Assembly: GCA_964433555.1 (NCBI GenBank)
Contig: CAYSRG010000013.1
Location: 1 to 60,834, forward strand
Direction of reading: 5' to 3'
Source of the DNA: Stramentimicrobium sp964433555
GTDB lineage: Bacteria > Atribacterota > Phoenicimicrobiia > Phoenicimicrobiales > Stramentimicrobiaceae
DNA length: 60,834 nt
The notes beneath the pieces are model-generated. The model was given only the letters and a program-made list of their open reading frames with translations. It did no database searches and had not been told where the DNA came from. Position numbers and translations under genes: made by a program. Shown piece after piece: positions 8,882 to 17,997 of the stretch. Every line of letters begins with the position of its first letter. Position 1 is the first letter of the stretch.

Positions 8882-10072
8882 ATGAAACAGTTAAGAATAT
8901 TGAGATTAGCATTAATTATTCTGGTTATTGGGATTGCCCTGTTTTATGTCTTTCCCTTAGATAAAAATATTAATCTGGGTCTTGACTTACAGGGTGGTTC
9001 TCATATTGTTTTAGAATGCGTTGATTCACCAAATGCACCGGTTGATAGTGATGCAGTGAACAGAGTAATAGAAATTATTACCAATCGAATTAATCCGGAA
9101 GGAGTGAAAGAGCCAATCATACAACGTCAGGGGGAAAGAAGAATTTTGGTACAGTTGCCCGGGATGGATGATCCCCAGGAGGCTGAGGACCTTATTGGCA
9201 AGACTGCTTTGTTGGAATTTAAAGATGAAAGTGGTGTAACATTGTTGACAGGAGCTTACTTGAAAAATGCTCAAACATCTTTTGATCGATTTGGTAGACC
9301 TAATGTTATACTTGAGTTCGATGAAGAAGGGGCAAAATTGTTTGAACAGGCTACAGTTAGAAATGTGGGGAAAATATTGGCTATTACTCTGGATGGACAG
9401 GAAATTTCAACTCCTATAGTACAAGAGCCAATTCCCAGTGGGGAAGCTTCTATTGTCGGTCAGTTCACTGTAGAGGAAGCACAGAGATTGGCATTATTAT
9501 TGAGGAGTGGTGCTCTTCCGGTTGAGGTTAGAATCTTAGAAAACCGTTCGGTTGGACCGACTCTGGGAAGAGACTCAATTAGCCGCAGTTTAAAAGCGGG
9601 AATTGTAGGTCTAAGTTTGATACTCATATTTATGGTTATTTTCTACAAAGGATTCGGCCTTATTGCCGATCTGGCATTATTAATATGTATGCTACTGATA
9701 ATGGGAGCGATGGCAATATTGAATGCCACCTTAACTTTACCAGGCATAGCTGGTATTATTCTAACTATTGGAATGGCAGTAGATGCCAATATATTGATAT
9801 TTGAGAGAATAAAAGAAGAATTACAAATGGATAAAACATTCAGGGCTTCTATTGAAGCTGGCTTTTCTAAAGCATTCAGAACAATATTTGATTCCAATGT
9901 TACTACATTAATTGCGGCAATTGCTCTTCTTTATTTTGGCAGTGGTCCCATTAGAGGATTTGCCGTTACCTTGAGTATTGGTATTGTGGTCAGTATGTTT
10001 ACCGCAATTGTAGTAACTAAATTGATTCTGGAATTAATTGGGCAGCACTTTACTAAGAATTCTTTAGTTTAA
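8882..10072 (+). CDS. secD: protein translocase subunit SecD
   Basis: Uses the proton or sodium gradient to help pull secreted proteins across the membrane, with SecF. 396 aa: first TM helix (about 8-25), the signature LGLDLQGGSHIVLE, a reduced periplasmic P1 domain, then five TM helices from about residue 238, with GIAGIILTIGMAVDANILIFERIKEEL in the middle. The P1 domain is of the short kind seen in Gram-positive bacteria and thermophiles. secF follows closely. Confidence 0.95.
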   Translation: MKQLRILRLALIILVIGIALFYVFPLDKNINLGLDLQGGSHIVLECVDSPNAPVDSDAVNRVIEIITNRINPEGVKEPIIQRQGERRILVQLPGMDDPQEAEDLIGKTALLEFKDESGVTLLTGAYLKNAQTSFDRFGRPNVILEFDEEGAKLFEQATVRNVGKILAITLDGQEISTPIVQEPIPSGEASIVGQFTVEEAQRLALLLRSGALPVEVRILENRSVGPTLGRDSISRSLKAGIVGLSLILIFMVIFYKGFGLIADLALLICMLLIMGAMAILNATLTLPGIAGIILTIGMAVDANILIFERIKEELQMDKTFRASIEAGFSKAFRTIFDSNVTTLIAAIALLYFGSGPIRGFAVTLSIGIVVSMFTAIVVTKLILELIGQHFTKNSLV

Positions 10073-10095
10073 CATTGTATATTGGAGGATTTTTG

Positions 10096-11067
10096 ATGGA
10101 TATAATTAAAGATACAAATATTAAATTTGTTTCTCGTAGAAAAGTATTTTATATAATTTCTAGCCTAATAATTTCAATAGGTATAATTTCTTTATTATTT
10201 CAAGGATTTAATTTTGGTATAGATTTTGCTGGAGGCACACTAATGCAACTGGATTTTAATCAGGGAAACATTACCGTTGCCGAAATTAGAAATGTATTAG
10301 GAGAAATAAATCTTGCCAGTAGTACTATTCAATCATTATCTGATAATGAATTTGTAGTCAGGACAGCCCAAATAGGACTTCAAGAAAGACAGAACATATT
10401 GGAAACAATCGAACATAGAATTGGACCTTTTGAGGTATTGAGGGTGGAAATGGTTGGTCCGGTTATTGGTGAGAGTCTAAAACGTTTAGCTGTTCTGGCA
10501 ATTATCTTTGCTTTTATTGGTATTATTTTATATATCACAATTAGGTTTCAATTCAGGTATGCCATTACTTCTATCATGGCTCTGGGGCATGATGTCTTAA
10601 TAGCTCTAGGGGTCATTGCTATATTGCAAAAGGAAATAACCATACCTATCATTGCTGCTATACTGACTATTGTAGGTTATTCTTTAAATAATACTATTGT
10701 AATCTTTGATAGATTGAGAGAAAATTTAAAGTTAAAGTTACACTCACCTCTGGAGGAGGTAATTGATTTGAGTATAAATCAATCGTTAAGTAGAACTATT
10801 AATACCGCTCTTACTACTTTATTACCAGTGTTAGCTTTATGTTTCTTTGGCGGTACATTATCCGACTTTGCTTTTGTTTTATTAGTTGGCATAATTGTCG
10901 GAACCTATTCATCTATTTGTATAGCTGGTCCTTTACTTTTAGAATTAAAGAAAAAAGGTAAAATATCAACCAAAACTTTTGCCCCAACCAACCAAAGAGT
11001 AAGAGAGCAGGAGGTTAAAATTAATAAAAAAGTTAAAAGTAAAAAGGTGAAAAAAGAGAAACGATAA
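10096..11067 (+). CDS. secF: protein translocase subunit SecF
   Basis: Partner of SecD, about 323 aa with six TM helices. Signatures: FNFGIDFAGGTLMQLDF near residue 45, ALGHDVLIALGVIA, and VGYSLNNTIVIFDRLREN. The C-terminus is a lysine-rich cytosolic tail. I place the start at the ATG at 10096, preceded by TTGGAGG with 7-bp spacing; an in-frame TTG at 10075, only 2 bp after secD, would put this SD inside the coding region and is unlikely. Confidence 0.93.
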   Translation: MDIIKDTNIKFVSRRKVFYIISSLIISIGIISLLFQGFNFGIDFAGGTLMQLDFNQGNITVAEIRNVLGEINLASSTIQSLSDNEFVVRTAQIGLQERQNILETIEHRIGPFEVLRVEMVGPVIGESLKRLAVLAIIFAFIGIILYITIRFQFRYAITSIMALGHDVLIALGVIAILQKEITIPIIAAILTIVGYSLNNTIVIFDRLRENLKLKLHSPLEEVIDLSINQSLSRTINTALTTLLPVLALCFFGGTLSDFAFVLLVGIIVGTYSSICIAGPLLLELKKKGKISTKTFAPTNQRVREQEVKINKKVKSKKVKKEKR

Positions 11068-11113
11068 TAAATGCTTTAGTTAGTCAATTCTAATATCAGG
11101 AGGATAAAGCCGA

Positions 11114-11632
11114 ATGGATTTAAGCAATATAATTAGAAATATACCGGATTTCCCGGTTAAAGGGATACAATTTAAGGATATTACCACATTACTCAAAGAT
11201 AAAGATGCTTACCGGTATTGCATTGACCAGATTACTCAGCACTGTAAAAATTTAAAAATTGATTTTATTGCTGGCATCGAAGCGCGTGGTTTTATTATAG
11301 GTGCTCCAGTTTCCTATAATTTACAGATAGGATTTATACCTATTCGTAAAGAAGGTAGGCTTCCATATGAGGTTGAGAAAATTACTTATCAATTAGAATA
11401 TGGAGAAAATGTTTTAGAAATCCATAAAGATGCATTTCAAAAAGGCAATCGCATCATGGTAATAGATGATTTACTTGCTACTGGAGGCACAACCCTGGCT
11501 GTTTTTCAACTTATTGAAAAATTAAATGGTGTAGTTGTAGGAGCTGATTTCATTATTGAGTTGGAAATGCTAAAAGGAAGGGAAAAGTTAAAGGGATATG
11601 ATATTTTTTCTCTGGTAAAGTATAATATATAA
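11114..11632 (+). CDS. apt: adenine phosphoribosyltransferase
   Basis: Salvages adenine with PRPP to AMP. 172 aa, normal length. The family start motif (IRNIPDFPVKGIQFKDIT) is at residues 7-24, IEARGFIIGAPV near 55, and the PRPP-binding loop VIDDLLATGGT near 118. An AGGAGG SD is upstream. It precedes relA, as in many Firmicutes (apt-relA), although here a 487-bp gap separates them. Confidence 0.95.
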   Translation: MDLSNIIRNIPDFPVKGIQFKDITTLLKDKDAYRYCIDQITQHCKNLKIDFIAGIEARGFIIGAPVSYNLQIGFIPIRKEGRLPYEVEKITYQLEYGENVLEIHKDAFQKGNRIMVIDDLLATGGTTLAVFQLIEKLNGVVVGADFIIELEMLKGREKLKGYDIFSLVKYNI

Positions 11633-12119
11633 TATAAAATGTTAATATAAAATAGAAAGTTAATTTATCCATTCTCATCATCCTAAAATATTTCAAAAGA
11701 GTATATCAATAATGATTTTCATTATTTGATATTATCAAAATTTCATAAATTAAGATGCTCTAATTAAGGAGTATTCTATAAAACCATAAATGCTAATCTA
11801 ACAGGATTGATAGGTAAAATTTTATAGAAAATATTCATAGATAAAAAAAATAGTTAGAAAAGTTACAGAGGAGATGGCTTCCCTGACAATCCTGAGATAG
11901 ATTATATAATTCCAAAAATTGTATTTTTAAGTATGATAAAGTATTTTCTATTGTTTTATCATAAAAACTATTTGCTAATTTAAGTTTTTCTTTCAGAAAG
12001 AGTTTGAGTGACAAGAAATAAATTACTAATAATTAATTAGTAAATAATACCGCAATGCACCCTAAGAAGTACACAATATTATATACGGTATACTTTATCC
12101 TATTAAAGGGGTATTCAAA
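11633..12119. promoter_or_regulatory. Long AT-rich leader region between apt and relA
   Basis: About 490 bp without a gene. It contains two clear inverted repeats: TATGATAAA ... TTTATCATA near 11934-11965, and the near-palindrome TTACTAAT-AATTA-ATTAGTAA near 12024-12044. Neither is followed by a convincing T-tract, so they are more likely operators or RNA stems than terminators. The relA promoter must lie here. An AAAGGGG SD at 12105-12111 precedes the inferred relA start. Confidence 0.5.
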
Positions 12120-14273
12120 ATAGATAAACCTATTAAAATTGAAACTTTAATTGATAAAATTAAATCTTATAATCCAGAAGCAGACATTGATTTTCTTTGG
12201 AAGGCCTATACCTTTTCCCGGGAAGCCCACCAGAATCAGAAAAGATATTCCGGTCAGCCATATTTATCTCATCCTTTAGAGGTAGCTGATATATTGGCAG
12301 ATTTAAATATGGATATTATCACTATTGTAGCCGGTTTGTTGCATGATGTTGTAGAGGATACACATGTACATCTGGAGGAAATAAGTGATGTTTTTGGAGA
12401 AGAAGTAGCAATGCTGGTTAATGGAGTAACCAAGTTAAGCAAGATTTCTTTTAGAACTAAAGAAGAAAGACAGGCAGAAAATTTCCGTAAAATGTTTTTG
12501 GCGATTGCTGAAGACATCAGGGTTATTCTAATTAAATTAGCCGATAGGCTAAATAATATGCGTACTTTAAAATACATGCCAGCTCCCAAGCGTTTGAAAA
12601 AAGCCCGTGAAACATTAGATATTTATATTCCTATTGCTAATAGATTAGGTTTATATCGAGTAAAGTGGGAATTAGAAGATTATTCACTTCTTAATTTAGA
12701 TCCTAAAAAATATAGTGAATTAGCTAAAAAAGTTGCTAGAAGTAGGGCTGAGAGAGAACAGTATATTGAATTTATTAAAAAGAGAATGGAAGAAGAATTG
12801 CAGAAGTTTGGCATTAAAGCCAGAATACAGGGTAGACCAAAAAATATTTACAGTATCTATAAAAAGATGGAAGAGCAGGATAAAGATTTTTTTCAAATTT
12901 ATGATTTGATGGCTATTAGAATCGTATGTAACACCATTACAGATTGTTATGCCTCCTTAGGTCTTCTCCATTCCATTTGGAAACCTATGCCTGGAAGATT
13001 TAAAGATTATATCGCTATGCCAAAATCAAATATGTACCAATCCTTACATACTACTGTTATAACTTCTGAAGGTGAACCATTAGAAGTACAGATTAGAACA
13101 GAAGAAATGCATAGAACAGCTGAATATGGAATTGCTGCACATTGGAAATATAAAGAAAAAGGGGATTTTTTGAAGAATAGTAAATTTGAAGAAAGATTAA
13201 CCTGGTTAAGACAAATACTTGATTGGCAAACGGAGTTAAAAGATCCACGTGAATTTATGGAGAATCTAAAAATTGATCTGTTACAATACGAAGTATATAC
13301 TTTTACTCCTAAAGGAGATGTAAAAGTATTACCTCTGGGTTCCGCTCCAGTGGACTTTGCCTATGCCATACATACCGAAATTGGTCATCATTGTGTTGGG
13401 GCAAAGGTTAATAATAAAATAGTACCTCTTGACCGTAAATTAAAAAGTGGGGATATAGTAGAGATAATAACATCAAAAACTTCTACTGGACCAAGTAGAG
13501 ATTGGTTAAAATTTGTTCAAACCTCGGGTGCTAAAACCAGAATCAAGGCCTGGTTTAAGAAGGAGTTTCGAGCAGAAAATATAGAAAAAGGGAAAACATT
13601 GATATTAAGGGAACTAGACAAATTGAGAGTTCCCTGGAGTTCGGAGTTTGAAAAAAAACTTGCTGATATTTGCCAACCGATGGGCTATACCGATCCCGAT
13701 TCTTTATTTGAGGCGATTGGCTATAAAAAATTGAATCCCGCTCAATTGATTAATAAACTTTTGCCACAGGAGAAAAAAAGGGGAATCCAGGTTAAAGAAG
13801 AGGTAGTTAAAGAGAAAAGAGTTGAGAAGGGAGTAAAAATTGATGGAGTAGATAATATTTTAATACGATTTGCTAAATGTTGTCACCCTGTTCCTGGTGA
13901 TGATATCATTGGTTATATTACCAGAGGAAGAGGAGTTACTATTCATCGGATTGAATGCCCCAATCTAAAAAATTTTTCTCAGGAAGAAGAAAGGTTTATT
14001 AATGCTGAATGGTATGAAACAGAGGATAATTATTTCCCAGTAAACATTAAAATTGTATCAGTAGATAGAAAAAGTTTAATTTCAGATATTTCAATGATAA
14101 TTTCCAATTATAAAGCGGCAATCAAATATATCAATGGGGTAGCTAATAAAAACAACATTGCCATAATTCACCTAACTATTGAAGTTAGCACTCTTGAACA
14201 TTTAAAGGAAATCATGGCTCGCCTGAGAAGTCTAAAAGCTGTAAAAGAAGTAAAAAGAATGGAAGGAGATTAA
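12120..14273 (+). CDS. relA: RelA/SpoT family (p)ppGpp synthetase/hydrolase, non-canonical start
   Basis: Bifunctional alarmone enzyme. HD hydrolase domain at the N-terminus (YLSHPLEVADIL and LLHDVVEDT), synthetase domain (GRPKNIYSIYKKM; IYDLMAIRI), TGS domain (YTFTPKGDVKVLP), the RFAKCCHPVPGD cysteine motif and a C-terminal ACT domain. The first in-frame ATG is at 12294, but the frame is open back to 12066 and codons from about 12120 encode obvious family sequence, including the first metal-ligand histidine of the HD domain. No ATG, GTG or TTG exists in that extension. The best-placed start is an ATA at 12120, 8 nt after AAAGGGG, giving 717 aa, the usual Rel length. The exact start is inferred and a sequencing error is possible. 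Confidence 0.88.
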   Translation: MDKPIKIETLIDKIKSYNPEADIDFLWKAYTFSREAHQNQKRYSGQPYLSHPLEVADILADLNMDIITIVAGLLHDVVEDTHVHLEEISDVFGEEVAMLVNGVTKLSKISFRTKEERQAENFRKMFLAIAEDIRVILIKLADRLNNMRTLKYMPAPKRLKKARETLDIYIPIANRLGLYRVKWELEDYSLLNLDPKKYSELAKKVARSRAEREQYIEFIKKRMEEELQKFGIKARIQGRPKNIYSIYKKMEEQDKDFFQIYDLMAIRIVCNTITDCYASLGLLHSIWKPMPGRFKDYIAMPKSNMYQSLHTTVITSEGEPLEVQIRTEEMHRTAEYGIAAHWKYKEKGDFLKNSKFEERLTWLRQILDWQTELKDPREFMENLKIDLLQYEVYTFTPKGDVKVLPLGSAPVDFAYAIHTEIGHHCVGAKVNNKIVPLDRKLKSGDIVEIITSKTSTGPSRDWLKFVQTSGAKTRIKAWFKKEFRAENIEKGKTLILRELDKLRVPWSSEFEKKLADICQPMGYTDPDSLFEAIGYKKLNPAQLINKLLPQEKKRGIQVKEEVVKEKRVEKGVKIDGVDNILIRFAKCCHPVPGDDIIGYITRGRGVTIHRIECPNLKNFSQEEERFINAEWYETEDNYFPVNIKIVSVDRKSLISDISMIISNYKAAIKYINGVANKNNIAIIHLTIEVSTLEHLKEIMARLRSLKAVKEVKRMEGD

Positions 14274-14293
14274 AAAATGAAGAGGAGTAGATT

Positions 14294-14740
14294 ATGAAAG
14301 CAATAATTCAGAGGGTGAGCAAAGCTTTAGTAAGAGTGGAGAATGAGAAAATAGCTCAAATTAAATGTGGTATGATGGTTTTATTGGGCGTAAAAAGTGA
14401 TGACACTGAAAAAGAAGCTGAATTACTGGCCAAAAAAACAGTAAATTTACGAATCTTTAGTGATAAAGAGGGTAAGATGAATTTATCTTTATTAGACATA
14501 CAAGGTGAGGTCTTAGTAGTATCACAATTTACCCTTTATGGAAACTGTAAGAAAGGGAGAAGACCAAGTTTTATTGATGCTGCTTTACCGGAAAAAGCCG
14601 ATTTACTTTATCAATATTATGTGCAATGCTTAAAAAATAATAACATTTCTGTTCAAACCGGACAATTTCAAGCAATGATGCAGGTTGAATTAATTAATGA
14701 AGGACCTGTTACTATTATTTTAGATAGTGCTGAGTTGTAA
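14294..14740 (+). CDS. dtd: D-aminoacyl-tRNA deacylase
   Basis: Removes D-amino acids (and glycine mis-charged on tRNA-Ala) from tRNA. 148 aa with both active-site signatures of the dimeric DTD fold: SQFTLYGNCKKGRRPSF near residue 78 and the cross-subunit NEGPVTI near 136 (usual form NxGPVT). It lies 20 bp after relA, the very common relA-dtd pairing, with a GAGGAG SD. Confidence 0.95.
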   Translation: MKAIIQRVSKALVRVENEKIAQIKCGMMVLLGVKSDDTEKEAELLAKKTVNLRIFSDKEGKMNLSLLDIQGEVLVVSQFTLYGNCKKGRRPSFIDAALPEKADLLYQYYVQCLKNNNISVQTGQFQAMMQVELINEGPVTIILDSAEL

Positions 14741-14777
14741 AATGGGTAATACCGGGCAGATGGGAAAGGAAGATCTT

Positions 14778-15416
14778 ATGAACAGAAGTAAGGTAGATTT
14801 TTATTTAAAGAGAATAGTCCTGGGTACATTAGCTACCAATTGCTATATTATTGGATGTACCAAAACTAAAGAGGTAGCAATTATTGACCCAGCTGAAGAA
14901 AGTAAGGTTCTTTTAAAATTAATAAAAGATAATGAATTTCAGCTAAAGTATATTATTAATACTCATGGTCATGCTGATCATATCGGTGGGAATAAATTAT
15001 TAAAAGAAAAATATTCCGCAAAATTATTGATACATATGTTGGATGAGGAAATGCTGATAAATTCTAAAAAGAATTTTTCTTTTTATACCGGCATACCTGT
15101 TCAGTCTCCTCCATCTGATGAGTATCTGGAAGATGGGATGAATATAAGTTTAGGCTTTCTTGAACTTTTCATCATTCATACTCCCGGTCATTCTCCGGGA
15201 AGTATTTCTATTAAGGTAGGTAATATGATATTCACAGGCGACACACTATTTAAGGACGGTATTGGGCGTACTGATCTTCCGGGAGGATCTATGTCTGATA
15301 TAATAAAATCTATTAAAGAAAAACTCTTTGCTTTTGATGGTTTCTGTGAGGTATTGCCTGGTCATGGGCCTGCTACAACTATAAAATGGGAATTACAGAA
15401 TAATCAATGGTTATAG
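14778..15416 (+). CDS. MBL-fold metallo-hydrolase (glyoxalase II-like)
   Basis: About 212 aa metallo-beta-lactamase-fold hydrolase. Zinc-binding motif THGHADHIGG (HxHxDH), a later histidine in HTPGHSPGS, aspartate in FTGDTLFKDGIGRTDL, and the final histidine in LPGHGPATT. This arrangement is typical of hydroxyacylglutathione hydrolase-like enzymes (YcbL/GloB group) downstream of dtd in anaerobes; the true substrate is unknown. The start at 14778 has an AAAGGAAG SD; upstream in-frame starts would overlap dtd and lack an SD. Confidence 0.88.
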   Translation: MNRSKVDFYLKRIVLGTLATNCYIIGCTKTKEVAIIDPAEESKVLLKLIKDNEFQLKYIINTHGHADHIGGNKLLKEKYSAKLLIHMLDEEMLINSKKNFSFYTGIPVQSPPSDEYLEDGMNISLGFLELFIIHTPGHSPGSISIKVGNMIFTGDTLFKDGIGRTDLPGGSMSDIIKSIKEKLFAFDGFCEVLPGHGPATTIKWELQNNQWL

Positions 15417-15453
15417 TAAGAATGATATCAAATGAAATTAAAAGGAGAAAGAT

Positions 15454-16713
15454 ATGTTACCTTATGATATAAAAGATATTAATCTTGCTGAAATGGGTTT
15501 GAAAAGGATAAAATGGGCATTAAATCAAATGCCGGTATTGGAAACCATTAAAAGACTTTTTAAAAAGGAAAAGCCATTAAAAAAAATTAATATTGCTGCC
15601 TGTCTGCATGTAACCACTGAAACTGCCAATTTAATGATAACCTTAAAAGAAGGTGGGGCTAATCCAGTTTTATGTGCCTCTAATCCTCTAAGTACACAGG
15701 ATGATGTTGCAGCATCATTAGTGCAAGATTTTGAAATTTCGGTTTTTGCAATAAGGGGAATTGACCAGAAGGGTTATTACTCTCATATAAACAATACATT
15801 GGATTGTAAACCACAGATAACTATGGATGATGGGGCTGATCTGGTTACTATGGTTCACAATAGTAGAAAAGAACTTATGACCAGGATCATTGGTGGTACC
15901 GAGGAAACTACTACTGGTGTTATACGTTTAAGAAGTATGGAAAAAGAAGGTGTTTTACAATATCCTATTATTGCTGTGAATGATGCTTTGACCAAACATC
16001 TTTTTGATAATAGATATGGAACGGGGCAGAGCACTATAGACGGTTTATTAAGAGCGACTAATATCTTATTAGCAGGTAAAATAATGGTAATATGTGGTTA
16101 TGGTTGGTGTGCCCGAGGATTAGCTAATAAAACCAGGGGAATGGGAGCCAGAGTGATTATTACTGAAATTGATCCATTAAAAGCTTTGGAAGCAGTTATG
16201 GATGGATTTCAGGTAAGTACTATTTATGAGGCAGCTAAAATAGGGGATATTTTTATTACTTTAACTGGTAATAAAAACGTTATCAGTAGAAACGAATTTT
16301 TAGTGATGAAGGATGGAGCTATTTTAGCCAATGCAGGACATTTTAATGTAGAAATCGATATTCCTGCTTTAGAAGAGTTAGCTTTAAGAAAAGAAGTAGC
16401 CAGAAATGGAGTGGTTTCATATATTTTTGATGATCAAAAAAGATTATTCTTATTAGTTGAGGGTAGATTGTTGAATCTTGCTGCAGCCGAAGGCCATCCA
16501 GCCAGCGTTATGGATATGAGCTTTGCAAATCAAGCCTTATCAATTGAATATATACGTAAAGAGAGTGACTCCTTATCTAAAAAGGTTTATACTGTTCCAG
16601 AGAATATCGATAAGCAGATTGCCTTATTAAAACTGAAAAGTATGGGAATTGAAATTGATGAACTTACTGCTGAGCAAAAAAGATATTTAAATAGCTGGCA
16701 GGAAGGCACTTAA
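15454..16713 (+). CDS. ahcY: adenosylhomocysteinase
   Basis: Hydrolyses S-adenosylhomocysteine to adenosine and homocysteine, keeping methylation running. 419 aa, the shorter prokaryotic form. Signatures: AACLHVTTETANL near residue 48, DDGADLVT near 130, EETTTGVIRL, NDALTKHLFDNRYGTGQS, and the NAD-binding MVICGYGWCARGLA near 211. The C-terminus ends LTAEQKRYLNSWQEGT. A clean AAAAGGAG SD precedes the ATG. Confidence 0.95.
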   Translation: MLPYDIKDINLAEMGLKRIKWALNQMPVLETIKRLFKKEKPLKKINIAACLHVTTETANLMITLKEGGANPVLCASNPLSTQDDVAASLVQDFEISVFAIRGIDQKGYYSHINNTLDCKPQITMDDGADLVTMVHNSRKELMTRIIGGTEETTTGVIRLRSMEKEGVLQYPIIAVNDALTKHLFDNRYGTGQSTIDGLLRATNILLAGKIMVICGYGWCARGLANKTRGMGARVIITEIDPLKALEAVMDGFQVSTIYEAAKIGDIFITLTGNKNVISRNEFLVMKDGAILANAGHFNVEIDIPALEELALRKEVARNGVVSYIFDDQKRLFLLVEGRLLNLAAAEGHPASVMDMSFANQALSIEYIRKESDSLSKKVYTVPENIDKQIALLKLKSMGIEIDELTAEQKRYLNSWQEGT

Positions 16714-16757
16714 TTATTTGATTTTAATTAGAATTGAACGTAGTAAAAGTTAGTAAA

Positions 16758-17513
16758 ATGACTAATAACAGTTTTTGGGAATACTTCAAAGAAGGATTTA
16801 TTAATCTTATTTATCCTCTTAATTGTGAAAACTGTGGTAAAAAAATTGAGGAATCCAGAGGTTATAGCATTTGTGATGATTGTCTTCAGTTTATCAAATT
16901 AATTTCTTCTCCTTATTGTTATCATTGTGGTAAGCCCTTCTCTCCGGAAGTAGAATTTGAGAAAGAAGCCTTATGCGCCGATTGTCTTAATAAAAAAGAT
17001 CATTTTTATTTTGTTAGATCAGTTGCTTATTATCAGGAAGTATTGAGAAAATGTATCCATTTACTTAAATATAAAAAACAGGTAAAATTAGTGAAACCAT
17101 TAGCAAGTTTAATGATTAAATATCTTTTAAGAAATGAATTGATAAAGATAAGAAATATTGAGTTGATTATTCCGGTTCCTTTATTTAAAGATGATTATTT
17201 AAAAAGGGGTTTTAATCAGAGTGGTTTGTTAGCAAAATGTATTGCTGATTATTTTTCTATTACCTTTTCCGAAGACTTATTGTTAAAAATTAGAGGCAAT
17301 CTTTCTCAGGTTGGTTTATCAAAAGCAGAGAGGAAAAGTAATGTAAATAAAGTTTATTCTCTTAATTCCTCTTTCCCAACAAGCACTATTTCAGGGATTT
17401 TATTGATAGATGATATCTTTACTACCGGTGCTACCATTGAAGCATGTTGCAGGGAATTAAGAAAAACAGGTATAAAAAAAGTGTTTGTTTTAACATTAGC
17501 CAGAGGAGTGTGA
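16758..17513 (+). CDS. comF: ComF family protein (phosphoribosyltransferase-like)
   Basis: About 251 aa. The N-terminus has two CxxC zinc pairs (CENCGKK...CDDC and CYHCGKP...CADC); the C-terminal half is a phosphoribosyltransferase fold with LLIDDIFTTGATIEACCREL near the end. ComFC proteins act in natural DNA uptake in some bacteria, and comF is widespread without competence. I use the ATG at 16758; a TTG at 16734 is possible, and neither has a strong SD. It is followed by the structured RNA and hpf, the order comF-raiA RNA-hpf. Confidence 0.88.
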   Translation: MTNNSFWEYFKEGFINLIYPLNCENCGKKIEESRGYSICDDCLQFIKLISSPYCYHCGKPFSPEVEFEKEALCADCLNKKDHFYFVRSVAYYQEVLRKCIHLLKYKKQVKLVKPLASLMIKYLLRNELIKIRNIELIIPVPLFKDDYLKRGFNQSGLLAKCIADYFSITFSEDLLLKIRGNLSQVGLSKAERKSNVNKVYSLNSSFPTSTISGILLIDDIFTTGATIEACCRELRKTGIKKVFVLTLARGV

Positions 17514-17528
17514 ATAATTTTTAGGCAA

Positions 17529-17747
17529 TCCCTCCTTAGAGCTGTGGTTGAAAGTCGATGCCAGCCGCAGGCAAAACGACCCACGTAAGGTAACAATTAT
17601 AAGTTACTGAGCATGGTGCGGCTTTGGAGTTAGTCCTGCCTTATCATGTGGATATGGTATATGATAAGAGAAGAGTAGTAGTGAAAAGATAGCGAGGCTC
17701 TCAGCAGGCGAGTGTGGGGGAAAAGACCAGGTCAGTCTAAGGAGGGA
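17529..17747 (+). ncRNA. Candidate raiA-motif structured RNA
   Basis: A ~220-nt element between comF and hpf (raiA), richer in G and C than the flanks. It is closed by a perfect 12-bp stem, TCCCTCCTTAGA (17529-17540) / TCTAAGGAGGGA (17736-17747). Internal pairings: AGCCGCA (17563-17569)/TGCGGCT (17617-17623), GTAAC (17590-17594)/GTTAC (17603-17607), and CTTATCAT (17640-17647)/ATGATAAG (17661-17668). Size, closing stem and position directly before a raiA/hpf gene match the raiA-motif RNA known from Firmicutes and Actinobacteria. I assign it by context and fold, not by a covariance model, so another structured RNA is possible. Its function is not established. Confidence 0.65.
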
Positions 17748-17823
17748 ACAGATATTTTTGGGTTTTTGGGAAAGAAAAGATATGAATATCTGTTATGAAA
17801 TAGAAAAAGTAATTTTTTTTCAA
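17747..17823 (+). terminator. Possible hairpin/terminator after the structured RNA
   Basis: A perfect 10-bp inverted repeat, AACAGATATT (17747-17756) / AATATCTGTT (17785-17794), begins where the RNA's closing stem ends, and a run of T follows at about 17814-17821. The loop is long and the T-run about 20 nt away, so it is a weak terminator candidate or a 3' stabilising hairpin. Confidence 0.4.
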
Positions 17824-17997
17824 TAAATTGGAAAAAAAATTAATATCAATGTTATAATATAATACAATATAACACAGTCAATAATAGTTAATAGAAAAAT
17901 AGTTTTAGTTAATAAGTATTTGGGACTAAAATTAAGTAAAGTGTTAAAATCTATTTCCTATTTTTTGAAGTTGACTTAACTGAAGGAGGAAAGGATT
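17824..17997 (+). promoter_or_regulatory. Probable hpf promoter region
   Basis: AT-rich stretch between the structured RNA and hpf. A consensus TATAAT lies near 17853-17858 with a poor TTGGAA about 19 bp upstream, and a strong GAAGGAGGAAAGG SD sits before the hpf ATG. If real, hpf can be transcribed independently of the RNA. Confidence 0.4.

Noticed and set aside
17529..17747. Group II intron fragment, RNase P, SRP RNA or tmRNA
   Set aside because: The 5' GUGYG start and domain V of group II introns, the GGAAAGUCC core of RNase P, the SRP GGAAGG loop context and the tmRNA tRNA-like ends were not found. The raiA-type reading fits location and size better.
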